Positions 41,340 through 50,107 of a stretch of DNA of 64,000 bases are shown in pieces. The notes below the pieces were generated by a model that had not been told where the DNA came from, made no database searches, and saw only the letters and a list, made by a program, of their open reading frames with translations. Source of the stretch: CALBPI01 sp039027435 (GTDB lineage: Bacteria; Pseudomonadota; Gammaproteobacteria; Steroidobacterales; Woeseiaceae); the NCBI GenBank assembly GCA_039027435.1, contig JBCCKF010000007.1, forward strand, positions 1-64,000. The letters run 5' to 3'. A program made the translations under genes and the position numbers. Each line of letters opens with the position of its first letter. Position 1 is the first letter of the stretch.

Positions 41340-43017
41340 TTCGTCTTTGTGGCGTAGCTCGAGTCTGCGGCTCGCGCTTCTGCTCACGCTTGTTATCTGG
41401 CTGACCTCCGCAGGTGTCATCGTCGCGATTGTTGCTGCATCAGAGCGGACACTACTCAATCCTTTATCTGAGAGGGTCAATGGTGAGATTTCATTCCTCA
41501 TCGACCAATTGAACGGAGAAGAGCTTGAACTCTACGAGTGGTTTGATGGTGAGTTTGAACCGCTGTTCGTTGAGACAGCATTCATCGACGTCGATGATCC
41601 AGAGATATTCCTGCAGGAATACGCCGCTCTACTGCGGGAATTGGAGGTTGACGGCACACCACAGCGCGCCAGTATTCAGGCTCGGCTCTGGTTGATTCAG
41701 CAAGGCAAAGATCTCAGCGCGATCAACCGACCTTTCCAGTTCTACCTTGCGCTAGCTAAAGAAGAAATTCCCGAGGAGCACCACGAGTGGTTCGTTGAGA
41801 ATTTCGAACGTCACTGGCGCTCTTGGCCGAAGGCGTGGCGATGGGAGAGTATGAATCTCGGCCAACGCGTCGATCTCATTCTGTCCGGATTAAAAGACCA
41901 GCGAGAGGAGCACGATCGGTGCGTCACTGAAAGCGATGAGGAATTTGGCGAGCCGTGGGAGACCGTTGGTCTCAGCGCGGCGTCCTACTCGGCATTCATT
42001 ATCGACGATGTCGTTCGATTCAACGATGAGCAAACACTTTGTTGGGCGCGAACACTGACGCTTGGTGATGCACGCGAACTAACACTCGGCGTCCATGCAA
42101 CCGAGACGATCAACGCCGTACGCACCAATCGTCTCTGGCGTAACATCGGTGTCGGCGCCAGTCTACTGCTTGCGATCGGCCTGGGGAGTCTCCTTGGACA
42201 TCGAGTCTATGCACGCGTACGTACCATCCACTCACTAACGGAAAAAGTACGCCTGGGTAATCTGGAGCACCGACTGCGTCTGAACGGCAGTGGCGATGAC
42301 TTCGATCTTTTGAGCGGCAATATCAATGAGATGCTCGACAAGATCGTCTCGCTGATGAATGGAGTCCGACAGGTTTCGGACAACATTGCCCACGATCTTC
42401 GCTCGCCGCTTACACGCCTGCGAAACCGAATCGAGCAGTTGCAGCGAATCGAATCACCAACCGCTGAAGATATCCGGCCGATCGCCGAGCAGGCCGATGA
42501 GGTCCTCACGACATTCACGGCACTGCTGCGAATTGCACAGCTCGAACAAGGCAGTCAGCGCCAACCTTTCGAAGCGATCGATCTCGGCGAGCTAATTCGC
42601 GAAGTATCGGACTTGTACGAGCCGGTGTTTGCCGAATCCGATATTCGACTAGTAGCGGAGGTACCGTCGGATCCAAGCTGGATCACCGGTGATAGAAGTC
42701 TTTGGTCGCAGGTCTTGATCAACCTGTTGGAGAATGCGCTGCGCTACGCACCAGATAGCCCATCTGTCTCGGTCGCGCTGCGAGCTGCTGGCCATGCGTG
42801 GATTGTGACCATCCAGGATAGAGGGCCTGGGGTGCCCGACCATTCACTCCAGAGGTTGACCGAACGTTTCTATCGAGGAGAGTCCAATCGACAACCCGGT
42901 GGAACCGGCCTCGGATTGTCATTGGTGGCGGCAATCTGCAGCATTCATGAGGCAGCCCTTTCCTTCTCCAACGATGGTGGTCTACAAGTTCAGATTCGTA
43001 TACCCAAGCGGCACTAG
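41323..43017 (+). CDS. Sensor histidine kinase with large periplasmic domain
   Basis: This encodes 564 residues. Two membrane helices (about 17-40 and 276-292) enclose a periplasmic domain of about 230 residues that is very rich in E, D and W and has no named sensor fold that I recognise. A HAMP linker leads to the phosphorylated His357 (NIAHDLRSPLTRLRNRI), an N-box (INLLENALRYAP), DRGPGVPD and GGTGLGLS. The partner is the regulator at 40665. The long acidic sensor region might bind metal or a cationic ligand, which is inference. Confidence 0.92.
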   Translation: MSSAASSSLWRSSSLRLALLLTLVIWLTSAGVIVAIVAASERTLLNPLSERVNGEISFLIDQLNGEELELYEWFDGEFEPLFVETAFIDVDDPEIFLQEYAALLRELEVDGTPQRASIQARLWLIQQGKDLSAINRPFQFYLALAKEEIPEEHHEWFVENFERHWRSWPKAWRWESMNLGQRVDLILSGLKDQREEHDRCVTESDEEFGEPWETVGLSAASYSAFIIDDVVRFNDEQTLCWARTLTLGDARELTLGVHATETINAVRTNRLWRNIGVGASLLLAIGLGSLLGHRVYARVRTIHSLTEKVRLGNLEHRLRLNGSGDDFDLLSGNINEMLDKIVSLMNGVRQVSDNIAHDLRSPLTRLRNRIEQLQRIESPTAEDIRPIAEQADEVLTTFTALLRIAQLEQGSQRQPFEAIDLGELIREVSDLYEPVFAESDIRLVAEVPSDPSWITGDRSLWSQVLINLLENALRYAPDSPSVSVALRAAGHAWIVTIQDRGPGVPDHSLQRLTERFYRGESNRQPGGTGLGLSLVAAICSIHEAALSFSNDGGLQVQIRIPKRH

Positions 43018-43026
43018 ACCTGATTC

Positions 43027-43043
43027 TTGACACTTCTTGTCAA
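43027..43043. promoter_or_regulatory. Inverted repeat upstream of second DUF1800 gene
   Basis: TTGACA (43027-43032) and TGTCAA (43038-43043) form a perfect 6-5-6 inverted repeat between the kinase gene and the second DUF1800 gene. It is unlike the repeat at 40606. A TATAAA lies at 43064-43069. Confidence 0.4.
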
Positions 43044-43074
43044 CCTTGTCGTAGATCGGACGTTATAAAAAGGT

Positions 43075-44436
43075 ATGCGAACGCTCGATACATTCCATGC
43101 TGTCAATCGATTTGGTCTTGGACCCACTCCGGAAGATGTCTTTTCGAAGGGTGATGATCCGCGCGGATGGGTGATCGACCAGATTGCAGACCACAAGACG
43201 CCGGACGTCCTGCGCTCGTTCACCTCGTCCGAGGAGATTATCAAAGGATTACATGACGCACGGATGGCAGGTGCCGGTGAGCTTGAGAAGATGGCAGCCG
43301 ACAACTATCGCAAGGCGTTCGCACCCGAGGTCATCGCGCGCAGTCGAGCAATGATTGAATCAGATGTGCCCTTTGCAGAGCGCATGGTGATGTTCTGGTC
43401 GAATCATTTCACGATTTCAAGAAGCAAGGCGATTGTCGGACCTGTGATTCCGGCTTATGAGCGTGAAGCCATTCGTCCCCACATTTTCGGACGTTTCTCA
43501 GAGATGCTGATCGCTGTTTGCCGCCACCCGGCCATGTTGAGCTATCTCGATAATGCCGCATCCTTTGGCGAGAATTCCCGAGCTGGAAAACGTCGGCGCC
43601 GTCGCAGCGGCACTGACAAAACACTCAACGAGAATCTTGCTCGAGAGATTCTCGAACTCCACACGCTCGGTGTCGACGGTGGTTACAGCCAAGCCGATGT
43701 GATCGAGTTCGCCAAAGTCATTTCGGGCTGGAGTCACGGTGGTTTGAGATTCAAGTTCGAAAATCAGCCGGCGCATGGTCGATTTGAGTTCAAACCTTAC
43801 TTCCATGAACCTGGCACAAAACAGGTGCTCGGCAAGAAGTACCGGGAAGATGGGGAGAACGAAGGCACCGCCGTTCTAAACGACCTTGCCCGACATCCTT
43901 CCACAGCAAAGTTCATCGCCACGAAACTTGTGCGCCACTTTGTCGCAGATCGACCCGATCCTGCAGACGTCGACCGAATTGCTGAGGTATTTCTGGACAG
44001 CGAGGGCGATCTCGCCGAAACGTCTCGAGCCATCGTTGAACTGGATGCCGCGTGGGAACAGCCCCTCAGCAAGGTGAAATCTCATTACGAGTTTGTGATC
44101 AGTGTGAACCGCGCGATGGGGAACACCAAACCGCGACCACGCGATGTATTTCAGGCACTACGCGAAATGGGGCAGATTCCGTTTTCAGCGCCGTCGCCTG
44201 CGGGATGGGGCGACGAGGCGAACGACTGGGTCGCTCCCGAGGCGCTCATGCGTCGTATCGAGTGGACACATCGATTTTGTGCTCGATTGCCATCAACGCT
44301 TGTACCCGCCAATGAGATCGAGCGATTGCTCGGGCCGGTCGCATCGGAAGCACTCGCGTTGGAGGTTCAACGCGCCCCGTCGGGCACCGACGCGATGGCG
44401 TTGATTCTCGCCAGTCCCGAGTTCCAGAGGAGATGA
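43075..44436 (+). CDS. DUF1800 family protein
   Basis: This encodes 453 residues without an evident signal peptide, shorter than the lipoprotein paralogue at 38679. It opens DTFHAVNRFGLGPTPEDV, the standard DUF1800 start. MVMFWSNHFTISRSK, ENLAREILELHTLGVDGGYSQADVIEFAKVISGW and HPSTAKFIATKLVRHFVAD follow. Its function is unknown. It overlaps the DUF1501 gene by 4 bp (ATGA), so translation is coupled, and it lies 57 bp after the kinase gene. Confidence 0.9.
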   Translation: MRTLDTFHAVNRFGLGPTPEDVFSKGDDPRGWVIDQIADHKTPDVLRSFTSSEEIIKGLHDARMAGAGELEKMAADNYRKAFAPEVIARSRAMIESDVPFAERMVMFWSNHFTISRSKAIVGPVIPAYEREAIRPHIFGRFSEMLIAVCRHPAMLSYLDNAASFGENSRAGKRRRRRSGTDKTLNENLAREILELHTLGVDGGYSQADVIEFAKVISGWSHGGLRFKFENQPAHGRFEFKPYFHEPGTKQVLGKKYREDGENEGTAVLNDLARHPSTAKFIATKLVRHFVADRPDPADVDRIAEVFLDSEGDLAETSRAIVELDAAWEQPLSKVKSHYEFVISVNRAMGNTKPRPRDVFQALREMGQIPFSAPSPAGWGDEANDWVAPEALMRRIEWTHRFCARLPSTLVPANEIERLLGPVASEALALEVQRAPSGTDAMALILASPEFQRR

Positions 44437-45614
44437 CCATGGATCGTAGAGACTTCCTGACAGCGGGCGGCTGCGCATTGGCCGGCACAGTGTGGTCCAG
44501 TCGATCAGCGTTCGCTTCGATCCCTGGTGAAAATCGACTGGTGATTGTGTTGCTGCGTGGCGGCCTCGATGGTCTCCACGCGTTAGTACCGCATAGTGAC
44601 CCGAACTTTGCACAGCTTCGACCACGGACGCTGGAAGCAATGACCACTGCTGGTGGGTACACCGATCTCGATGGCGACTTCGGACTACACCACGCGCTGT
44701 CCGGGCTGATGCCGCTATATCGGCGGAAGGAATTGCTGCTGATTCCGGCGGCCAGCACGGTTTATCGTGAGCGATCACACTTCGACGGTCAGAACCTGCT
44801 CGAAAACGGCAGCGGCAAACCCTATGGCGCCAACAATGGCTGGCTCAATCGCGCGATCAGCTCGCTGAACGTAGACGGTTCGCGCCTCGGCTTGTCGATC
44901 GGCCCAACGGTACCGCTGATTCTTCAGGGCGATGCCAACGTTCAAACATGGTCGGACTCGAAGCTGCCGGATGTCGATGAGGACTTCATGCTGCGGATTG
45001 CACGCACCTACACGGAGGACTCGCTGTTTGCGGATGCACTGAGCGATGCACAAGGTGCTGTGCAACCTGACATCAATATGATGGGGCTTAACAATCGGCG
45101 AGATCGAGAGTTTCCGCTCGCCGCGCGAGCGGCGGCCGACCTTCTTGCTCAAGAATCAGGACCGCGTATCGCGGTGCTGGAGCTCGGCGGTTGGGACACA
45201 CATTTTGATCAAGAGCGACGACTGGGTGTGCTGCTCGACAGTCTCGCAAAGGGCATTCTCGAACTGCAGACCAGGCTTGAGCAACACTGGAAGCATACGG
45301 TCGTTGCCGTCGTCTCTGAATTTGGCAGAACGGCTGCCGAGAACGCGAATCGAGGCACAGACCATGGCACAGGCGGGCTTGCGATGCTGGTCGGTGGTGC
45401 TGTGAATGGCGGAAGCGTTGCAGGCAACTGGCCCGGGCTCAAGAAGGCGGATCTTTGGGAAGGCCGGGATGTGCGCCCGATGAATCATTATGAGTCCATA
45501 TTCAAGTCATTGGCGGCGGACCACCTCTCGGTCAGTCGACGTGCCATCGACACATTGGTGTTCCCGGGCAACATCGACTTGAAACCAGCTTCCGGCATTC
45601 TGCGCAACGTCTGA
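44433..45614 (+). CDS. DUF1501 family protein, Tat-exported
   Basis: This encodes 393 residues. The N-terminus has RRDFLTAGGCALAGT, a Tat-type signal ending near SAFA at residue 28. The domain includes VIVLLRGGLDGLHALVPHSDPNF, YRERSHFDGQNLLENG, IAVLELGGWDTHFDQ and VVSEFGRTAAENANRGTDHGTGG, the metal-binding and active-site regions of the alkaline-phosphatase-like DUF1501 fold. It forms a coupled pair with the DUF1800 gene upstream. It is about 75 residues shorter than the paralogue at 37250. Confidence 0.92.
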   Translation: MTMDRRDFLTAGGCALAGTVWSSRSAFASIPGENRLVIVLLRGGLDGLHALVPHSDPNFAQLRPRTLEAMTTAGGYTDLDGDFGLHHALSGLMPLYRRKELLLIPAASTVYRERSHFDGQNLLENGSGKPYGANNGWLNRAISSLNVDGSRLGLSIGPTVPLILQGDANVQTWSDSKLPDVDEDFMLRIARTYTEDSLFADALSDAQGAVQPDINMMGLNNRRDREFPLAARAAADLLAQESGPRIAVLELGGWDTHFDQERRLGVLLDSLAKGILELQTRLEQHWKHTVVAVVSEFGRTAAENANRGTDHGTGGLAMLVGGAVNGGSVAGNWPGLKKADLWEGRDVRPMNHYESIFKSLAADHLSVSRRAIDTLVFPGNIDLKPASGILRNV

Positions 45615-45693
45615 GCACTTTCATCCCGAGACAAGCGCGAGCTTAGAGCGTGTTGGTGCATACTCGCGAGAAGTGTTTCTCGGAGATGCAAAC

Positions 45694-46218
45694 ATGGCAC
45701 GACGAATTGCGATTGTTTTTTCCCTGATGTTGGCTTGTCAGGCGAGCGCTCAGGGACTGGAGTTATTCACCTACGGCCCCGTGTTTGAAGACTTCGGGCC
45801 GCATGCCGTCATCGACGACATCCAGTTCCCTGCCGACACGAAGTTAGCCGTGGCATTCGATGTTTCCAAAGCCGCTGCCGAAGGCCAAACGAGCCGTCAA
45901 CTCGAGACAGTTGCCAGATTTCTGAATATGCATGCGGCAGCCGGCATTGCGCGAGAGCACCTAAGCGCTGCGATTGTGGTTCACGGCGGGGCCTCATTCG
46001 ATCTGGTCGTCGACGAGGCAAGAGACACACCGAACCCGAACGTGTCGCTCATCGGAGCATTGCTTGAGGCAGGCGTGAGTATTCAGCTGTGCGGTCAAAG
46101 TGCGGCCTACCAGGGTATCGAACCGGAGGACTTGCTACCCGGGATCACGATGTCACTATCGGCGATGACAGCGCACGCGTTGTTGCAGCAGCGTGGCTAT
46201 ACGCTAAACCCTTTCTAG
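45694..46218 (+). CDS. DsrE-like periplasmic protein
   Basis: This is 174 residues from the ATG at 45694, which has CGGAG before it. A signal peptide ends ASA near residue 20. The mature part has a DsrE/DsrF-like alpha/beta fold: LAVAFDVSKAA, the helix RQLETVARFLNMHAAAGI, AAIVVHGGASFDLV, and a C-terminal VSIQLCGQSAAYQGIEPEDLLPGITMSLSAMTAHALLQQRGY. The cysteine in QLCGQSA matches the one conserved in this family. DsrE-like proteins handle sulphur or stress signals; the periplasmic version has no settled role. A small hairpin CGAGAA-GTGT-TTCTCG sits right before the ribosome site. Confidence 0.8.
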   Translation: MARRIAIVFSLMLACQASAQGLELFTYGPVFEDFGPHAVIDDIQFPADTKLAVAFDVSKAAAEGQTSRQLETVARFLNMHAAAGIAREHLSAAIVVHGGASFDLVVDEARDTPNPNVSLIGALLEAGVSIQLCGQSAAYQGIEPEDLLPGITMSLSAMTAHALLQQRGYTLNPF

Positions 46219-46237
46219 GCGAATCCGAGCTAAGGCA

Positions 46238-46261
46238 GGTCGGCGGAAGCAACCGCCGACC
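46238..46261. terminator. Bidirectional terminator-like hairpin
   Basis: GGTCGGCGG (46238-46246) pairs perfectly with CCGCCGACC (46253-46261) over a 6-nt loop, between the convergent DsrE-like and collagen-repeat genes. No long T-run follows on either side. Confidence 0.55.
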
Positions 46262-46293
46262 GCTCGTTGTTGACTCCTCTGCTGAATTAGCGG

Positions 46294-47145
46294 CTAGAAG
46301 AGCAGGCAGGTCGCCCCGCACGTAACGGCGTTGTCGCCATTATCACGGACGGAAGCACTGAGCTGCCAACGGTTCTGCGCGTTAACCTGCACGTTGCAGA
46401 CACCGCGTTCATTGTCACTATCGATCTCTGCCATCAGAACCGCAGTCAAAAAGCAGGCGCGGTTATCGCGGGGGCCGAGGTCAACAATATTTATGAATCC
46501 AGCGCCGCTGCGGTTGGCCGTCGCGATGACTTGGCCACTTATCCCGAAACTGGCTGATCCAGCAGGGCCGCGCGGCCCGGTTAAGCCTTGTGGTCCCTGC
46601 GGACCTGTAGCGCCTCGAGGACCGGTGGGACCCGCAGGTCCCGTCGCACCAGGAACGCCAGGCAGACCCATTGACCCCGTCGCACCTCGGGGGCCAGTCG
46701 CGCCCTGAGAGCCCGCCGGACCTTGTGGGCCCGCAGCCCCGGTTGGGCCCGCGGGACCCTGCGGACCAACAGGTCCCTGAGCTCCAGTCTCACCGGCAGG
46801 GCCTTGCGGACCCACCGCTCCGATGGTCACGTCGATCACATCCTTCTCGGAACGCTTGGCGCCGGTCTTTACGATCAGCTCATACGTGCCGGGAAGTCGC
46901 TCCGCGTCCAGTTCCGCGACGATGACCGTCCCCGAAGCTGAGCTCACAGTCAAAGGGACCCCGCCGAGCGTAACGGTCGGGTCTTCGCCATTGTCGAAAT
47001 GGAAACCGGCTATAACGAGGTCGGTCCCCGCGCCATCGTCGAGTACTACAACCTCGATCACATCAAGTCGTGCAGACGCCGCCGCGCTTGCACTCGCCAC
47101 TAGGGTCAGCGTCAGCAGTGACGCTATCAACAAAAAGTTTCGCAT
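46294..47145 (-). CDS. Exported collagen-like repeat protein
   Basis: This encodes 283 residues. A signal peptide (to about residue 22) leads to a beta domain of about 85 residues of IPT/TIG style (VIAGFHFDNGEDPTVTLGGV, then LPGTYELIVKTG). From about residue 108 to 197 come some 30 uninterrupted G-x-y triplets (GPQGPAGETGAQGPV style), rich in proline, threonine and glutamine. A C-terminal globular domain holds four cysteines (ACFL, VCNV, TCGATC). Such proteins form collagen-like triple helices on the surface or outside the cell; the C-terminal domain would register the trimer. It stands alone. Confidence 0.88.
   Translation of the reverse strand: MRNFLLIASLLTLTLVASASAAASARLDVIEVVVLDDGAGTDLVIAGFHFDNGEDPTVTLGGVPLTVSSASGTVIVAELDAERLPGTYELIVKTGAKRSEKDVIDVTIGAVGPQGPAGETGAQGPVGPQGPAGPTGAAGPQGPAGSQGATGPRGATGSMGLPGVPGATGPAGPTGPRGATGPQGPQGLTGPRGPAGSASFGISGQVIATANRSGAGFINIVDLGPRDNRACFLTAVLMAEIDSDNERGVCNVQVNAQNRWQLSASVRDNGDNAVTCGATCLLF
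46560..46810 (-). repeat. Collagen-type 9-bp coding repeat
   Basis: About 30 GGN-initiated codon triplets in a row within the gene at 46294-47145. The DNA copies vary at third positions, so protein-level selection is more likely than recent slippage. Confidence 0.75.
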
Positions 47146-47176
47146 GATCCGGACTCCCTGAATCGTCGTTATCTGA

Positions 47177-47203
47177 ATCGCCGGCCCCGCAGAGGTCGGC
47201 GAT
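47177..47203 (-). other. Hairpin upstream of the collagen-like gene
   Basis: ATCGCCGGCC (47177-47186) pairs with GGTCGGCGAT (47194-47203) as a 10-bp stem with one G-T pair and a 7-nt loop. It lies between the LysR stop and the collagen-like gene start; it may end the LysR transcript or sit in the mRNA leader. Confidence 0.5.
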
Positions 47204-47256
47204 CTCAGTGTCTGGAGTTCAAGGAGTCCGGGCCTTACGAAAGCCTTACCGGTGAC

Positions 47257-48174
47257 TTACTTTTGTGTCGGATGACCTCCGTCAGGGGTGCCGGTAATCC
47301 AAGGCGGCGTCGGATGGAATCGCTCCAGTAGGAAGTCGATCATCGCACGGACTTTTGGGGGTACGATTCGATTACTTGGGTAAAGCGCCCAGATTGCCGA
47401 ATCGTTCAGCAGAGGATCGTCGGTCAGGACCGGCTCTAACTGACCGCGCGCGAGTTGCTCGCCAATCAACCACAGAGACTGCACACCGATACCATGCCCG
47501 GTCTCAATCAGTGAACGCATCGCCTCGCCATCGTTAACGCGGGTCGAGTTACCTACAACGACCGATTCGCCGCTTTCGAAACGCCAGGTATCAAAGTCAC
47601 TCAGCACTACACAGTGATGACCGGTGAGGTCAGCGGGCTTTCTTGGAACACCGTACCGCGCGAGATAGTCGGGCGAGGCTGCGAGCACTCGATGGTCTGA
47701 GGCGAGCTTGCGTGCCACCAGTGCGCTGTCTTTCAAAGGTGCGTTTCGAATAACAAGGTCATAAGCGCCCTCGACCACATCCAACACATCGTCCGACAGC
47801 CGGAGATCAAGACTGACGCGCGGGTACCGATCTTTGAATGCGCGGAGTACAGGGATCACATGCATGCGACCGAAAGACGCTGGCATAGTGACTCGCAGCA
47901 GTCCTTGTGCGTCCATCCGACGACCCGAAATGCCGTCAAGGCCGGTTTGCAGGGTTTCGAGCGCCTGTCGAGCATAAGGAACAAACTCGGCACCATCCGT
48001 TGTCAGTGAGACTGCGCGAGTCGTGCGATTAAAGAGTCGGAAACCGACTGTATCTTCGAGCTTCACCAGCCTCGCTGAAGCACTCGCAGGTGACAAAGAC
48101 AGGTCGCGAGCAGCTGCGGTTACTGACCCAAGATCCGCGATGCGTAGGAACAGTCGTAGAGAAAGAATATCCAT
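47257..48174 (-). CDS. LysR-family transcriptional regulator
   Basis: This encodes 305 residues. The winged helix-turn-helix is at 1-60 (LRLFLRIADLGSVTAAARDLSLSPASASARL). The effector domain starts around 90 with GLLRVTMPASFGRMHVIPVL, again of the CrgA-like group. It is divergent from the alcohol dehydrogenase/SDR pair across an A/T-rich gap of about 100 bp and probably regulates that pair. The effector is not known. Confidence 0.9.
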   Translation of the reverse strand: MDILSLRLFLRIADLGSVTAAARDLSLSPASASARLVKLEDTVGFRLFNRTTRAVSLTTDGAEFVPYARQALETLQTGLDGISGRRMDAQGLLRVTMPASFGRMHVIPVLRAFKDRYPRVSLDLRLSDDVLDVVEGAYDLVIRNAPLKDSALVARKLASDHRVLAASPDYLARYGVPRKPADLTGHHCVVLSDFDTWRFESGESVVVGNSTRVNDGEAMRSLIETGHGIGVQSLWLIGEQLARGQLEPVLTDDPLLNDSAIWALYPSNRIVPPKVRAMIDFLLERFHPTPPWITGTPDGGHPTQK

Positions 48175-48272
48175 TTATCAAAAATAAACAAATAATCATT
48201 CAATAAAAAGCCTGTTTATCCAGCTTATATTGATCATTAAGGTTTGATTCCCCGATACAAGTGAGTCAGACA
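48175..48272. promoter_or_regulatory. A/T-rich divergent promoter region (LysR / alcohol dehydrogenase)
   Basis: The gap is markedly A/T-rich compared with its surroundings and holds TATATTGATCATTAA at 48226-48240, which contains the TGATCA palindrome. It is the likely site for the LysR regulator, but no unique operator can be fixed. Confidence 0.35.
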
Positions 48273-49304
48273 ATGCCTACGATGACAGCCTTCGGTCACA
48301 GGACCACATGTGCGATTGATGAAAAGGACGCTCTGGTCTCTTTCGAGACCGATGTTCCGAGCCCGGGACCAAAAGATCTTCTTGTTGCCGTAAAAGGTGT
48401 TTCGATGAACCCGGTCGACGTTAAGGTTCGCGCTTTGATGGCACCCGAAGGTGATGCGCGCATTCTCGGCTACGACGCTGCGGGAATCGTCACGGCTGTT
48501 GGCGATGCAGTAACTCATTTTCAGCCTGGCGACGCCGTTTACTACGCCGGTGATCTAACGCGACCCGGATCTAACGCCGAGTACCAGCTGGTGGATGAAC
48601 GTATCGCCGGCAAGAAGCCGGAAACGCTGAGCTTTGAGGATGCTGCTGCAATTCCATTGACGGCGATTACCGCATGGGAAATTCTGTTTGATAGCTTCGG
48701 TTTGGAGCAAGGTGACGGAGACGGCGATGCGCTCTTGATCATCGGCGGCGCCGGCGGTGTCGGCTCGATACTCATTCAGCTCGCGAAGCAACTGACGAGA
48801 TTGAAGGTCATCGCAACGGCATCACGACCAGATACAGAAGCTTGGGTGCGCCAGATGGGCGCCGATCACGTTGTTAACCATCGCAAGCCCTTGAACGAAG
48901 AGATCCAGGCTCTTGGCGTATCACCAAGGTTTGTGGCCGCATTGACCAACACGGATCAACACATCGCTGCCATCGTCGAACTGATCCAACCACGTGGACA
49001 TATCGCTTTGATCGACGATCCAAACGCGCTGGACATCAGCCCATTGAAATTCAAAGCGATCACTTTGAGCTGGGAGTTCATGTTCACAAGGTCTATGTTC
49101 GAGACACCAGATATGATCGTCCAACACCAACTCCTGAATCGCGTCGCCGAGATGATCGATACGGGCATCCTCCAATCCACCGCCAATCGACACGGTGGAT
49201 CACTATCGGTGGAGAATCTGATTGGTGCCCATGCGTTTCAGGAAAGTGGTAAGGCAATTGGCAAGACCGTTCTAAGTGGCTTGGACTCGAGGGCAAAACC
49301 ATGA
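48273..49304 (+). CDS. Zinc-type alcohol dehydrogenase-like / quinone oxidoreductase
   Basis: This is 343 residues from the ATG at 48273; a GTG at 48261 is possible. It is a medium-chain dehydrogenase: VSMNPVDVKVRA, GYDAAGIVTAVGDAV, the NADPH-binding LIIGGAGGVGSILIQLAKQ and a C-terminal GGSLSVENLIGAHAFQESGKAIGK. The structural-zinc cysteines of true alcohol dehydrogenases are absent, so it is of the quinone-oxidoreductase-like subgroup annotated as zinc-type alcohol dehydrogenase-like. It overlaps the SDR gene by 4 bp. Both are probably controlled by the divergent LysR regulator. Confidence 0.87.
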   Translation: MPTMTAFGHRTTCAIDEKDALVSFETDVPSPGPKDLLVAVKGVSMNPVDVKVRALMAPEGDARILGYDAAGIVTAVGDAVTHFQPGDAVYYAGDLTRPGSNAEYQLVDERIAGKKPETLSFEDAAAIPLTAITAWEILFDSFGLEQGDGDGDALLIIGGAGGVGSILIQLAKQLTRLKVIATASRPDTEAWVRQMGADHVVNHRKPLNEEIQALGVSPRFVAALTNTDQHIAAIVELIQPRGHIALIDDPNALDISPLKFKAITLSWEFMFTRSMFETPDMIVQHQLLNRVAEMIDTGILQSTANRHGGSLSVENLIGAHAFQESGKAIGKTVLSGLDSRAKP

Positions 49305-50095
49305 CAAAGAGAATATTGATCACGGGTGCCACTGACGGCATCGGACTCGAGGCTGCGAAGCTTCTCGCGGCCGACGGACATCATCTGCTCCTCCACGGTC
49401 GCAGCGAAGAGAAGCTCGCTTCCGTCGCGAACCTGATCGGCAACAATGTCGAGACGATCAGAGCGGATCTCGCGGATCTCGACGCCGTCGATGCGATGGC
49501 AAAGGAAATCGGTGCCAGGTACGACCAGCTTGATGTACTGATCAACAACGCGGGCGTCTTCAAAACCCCGGTGACCACCGCGGCTAATGGTCTCGATGTC
49601 CGTATCGTGGTGAATACGCTGGCGCCTTACCTGCTCGCCAAAAGACTGCTGCCACTCATGAATGCGCGCGGACGTATCGTCAATTTGTCCTCCGCAGCAC
49701 AAGCACCCGTCGATCTTGCCGCTTTCGAAACTGACACCCACCTCGCAGACAACGCTGCCTACGCGCAGAGCAAGCTCGCCATTACCATGTGGTCAACCCA
49801 CATGGATGAAGAGATCGGCGATAACGGCCCCATGGTCGTTTCGGTGAATCCCGGCTCATTGCTAGCGACCAACATGGTCAAAGATGCCTACGGCATCCCA
49901 GGCAGCGATATTCAGATCGGTGCGAAGATCCTCTACGACGCGGCACTCTCCGGCACGTTCCAGGATGCGGGCGGCAAATACTGGGATAACGACTCCGGCC
50001 AGTTTGCTGACCCGCATGCAGATGCACTCAACACAGCAAAGCGGGAAGCGGTAGCGGACGCCATCCAATCCGCCCTCAGCAGACTAGGACACTAA
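49301..50095 (+). CDS. Short-chain dehydrogenase/reductase
   Basis: This encodes 264 residues. The NAD(P)-binding TGATDGIGLEAAK is at 8-20 and NNAG near residue 85. The catalytic tyrosine and lysine are in the Y-x-x-x-K of AAYAQSKLAI, and the catalytic serine is in VNLSSAAQ. It is a classical SDR that reduces ketones or oxidises alcohols; the substrate is unknown. It is translationally coupled with the upstream oxidoreductase and converges on the exported esterase gene. Confidence 0.9.
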   Translation: MTKRILITGATDGIGLEAAKLLAADGHHLLLHGRSEEKLASVANLIGNNVETIRADLADLDAVDAMAKEIGARYDQLDVLINNAGVFKTPVTTAANGLDVRIVVNTLAPYLLAKRLLPLMNARGRIVNLSSAAQAPVDLAAFETDTHLADNAAYAQSKLAITMWSTHMDEEIGDNGPMVVSVNPGSLLATNMVKDAYGIPGSDIQIGAKILYDAALSGTFQDAGGKYWDNDSGQFADPHADALNTAKREAVADAIQSALSRLGH

Positions 50096-50107
50096 ATTCA
50101 AAGCGCG

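Noticed and set aside
46560..46810. Minisatellite or CRISPR-like repeat
   Set aside because: The repeating GC-rich units are codons for G-x-y triplets in an exported collagen-like protein; there are no spacers of even length.
48175..48272. Origin of replication or phage attachment site
   Set aside because: The A/T-rich gap is short, has no DnaA box set or flanking direct repeats, and is well explained as a divergent promoter.
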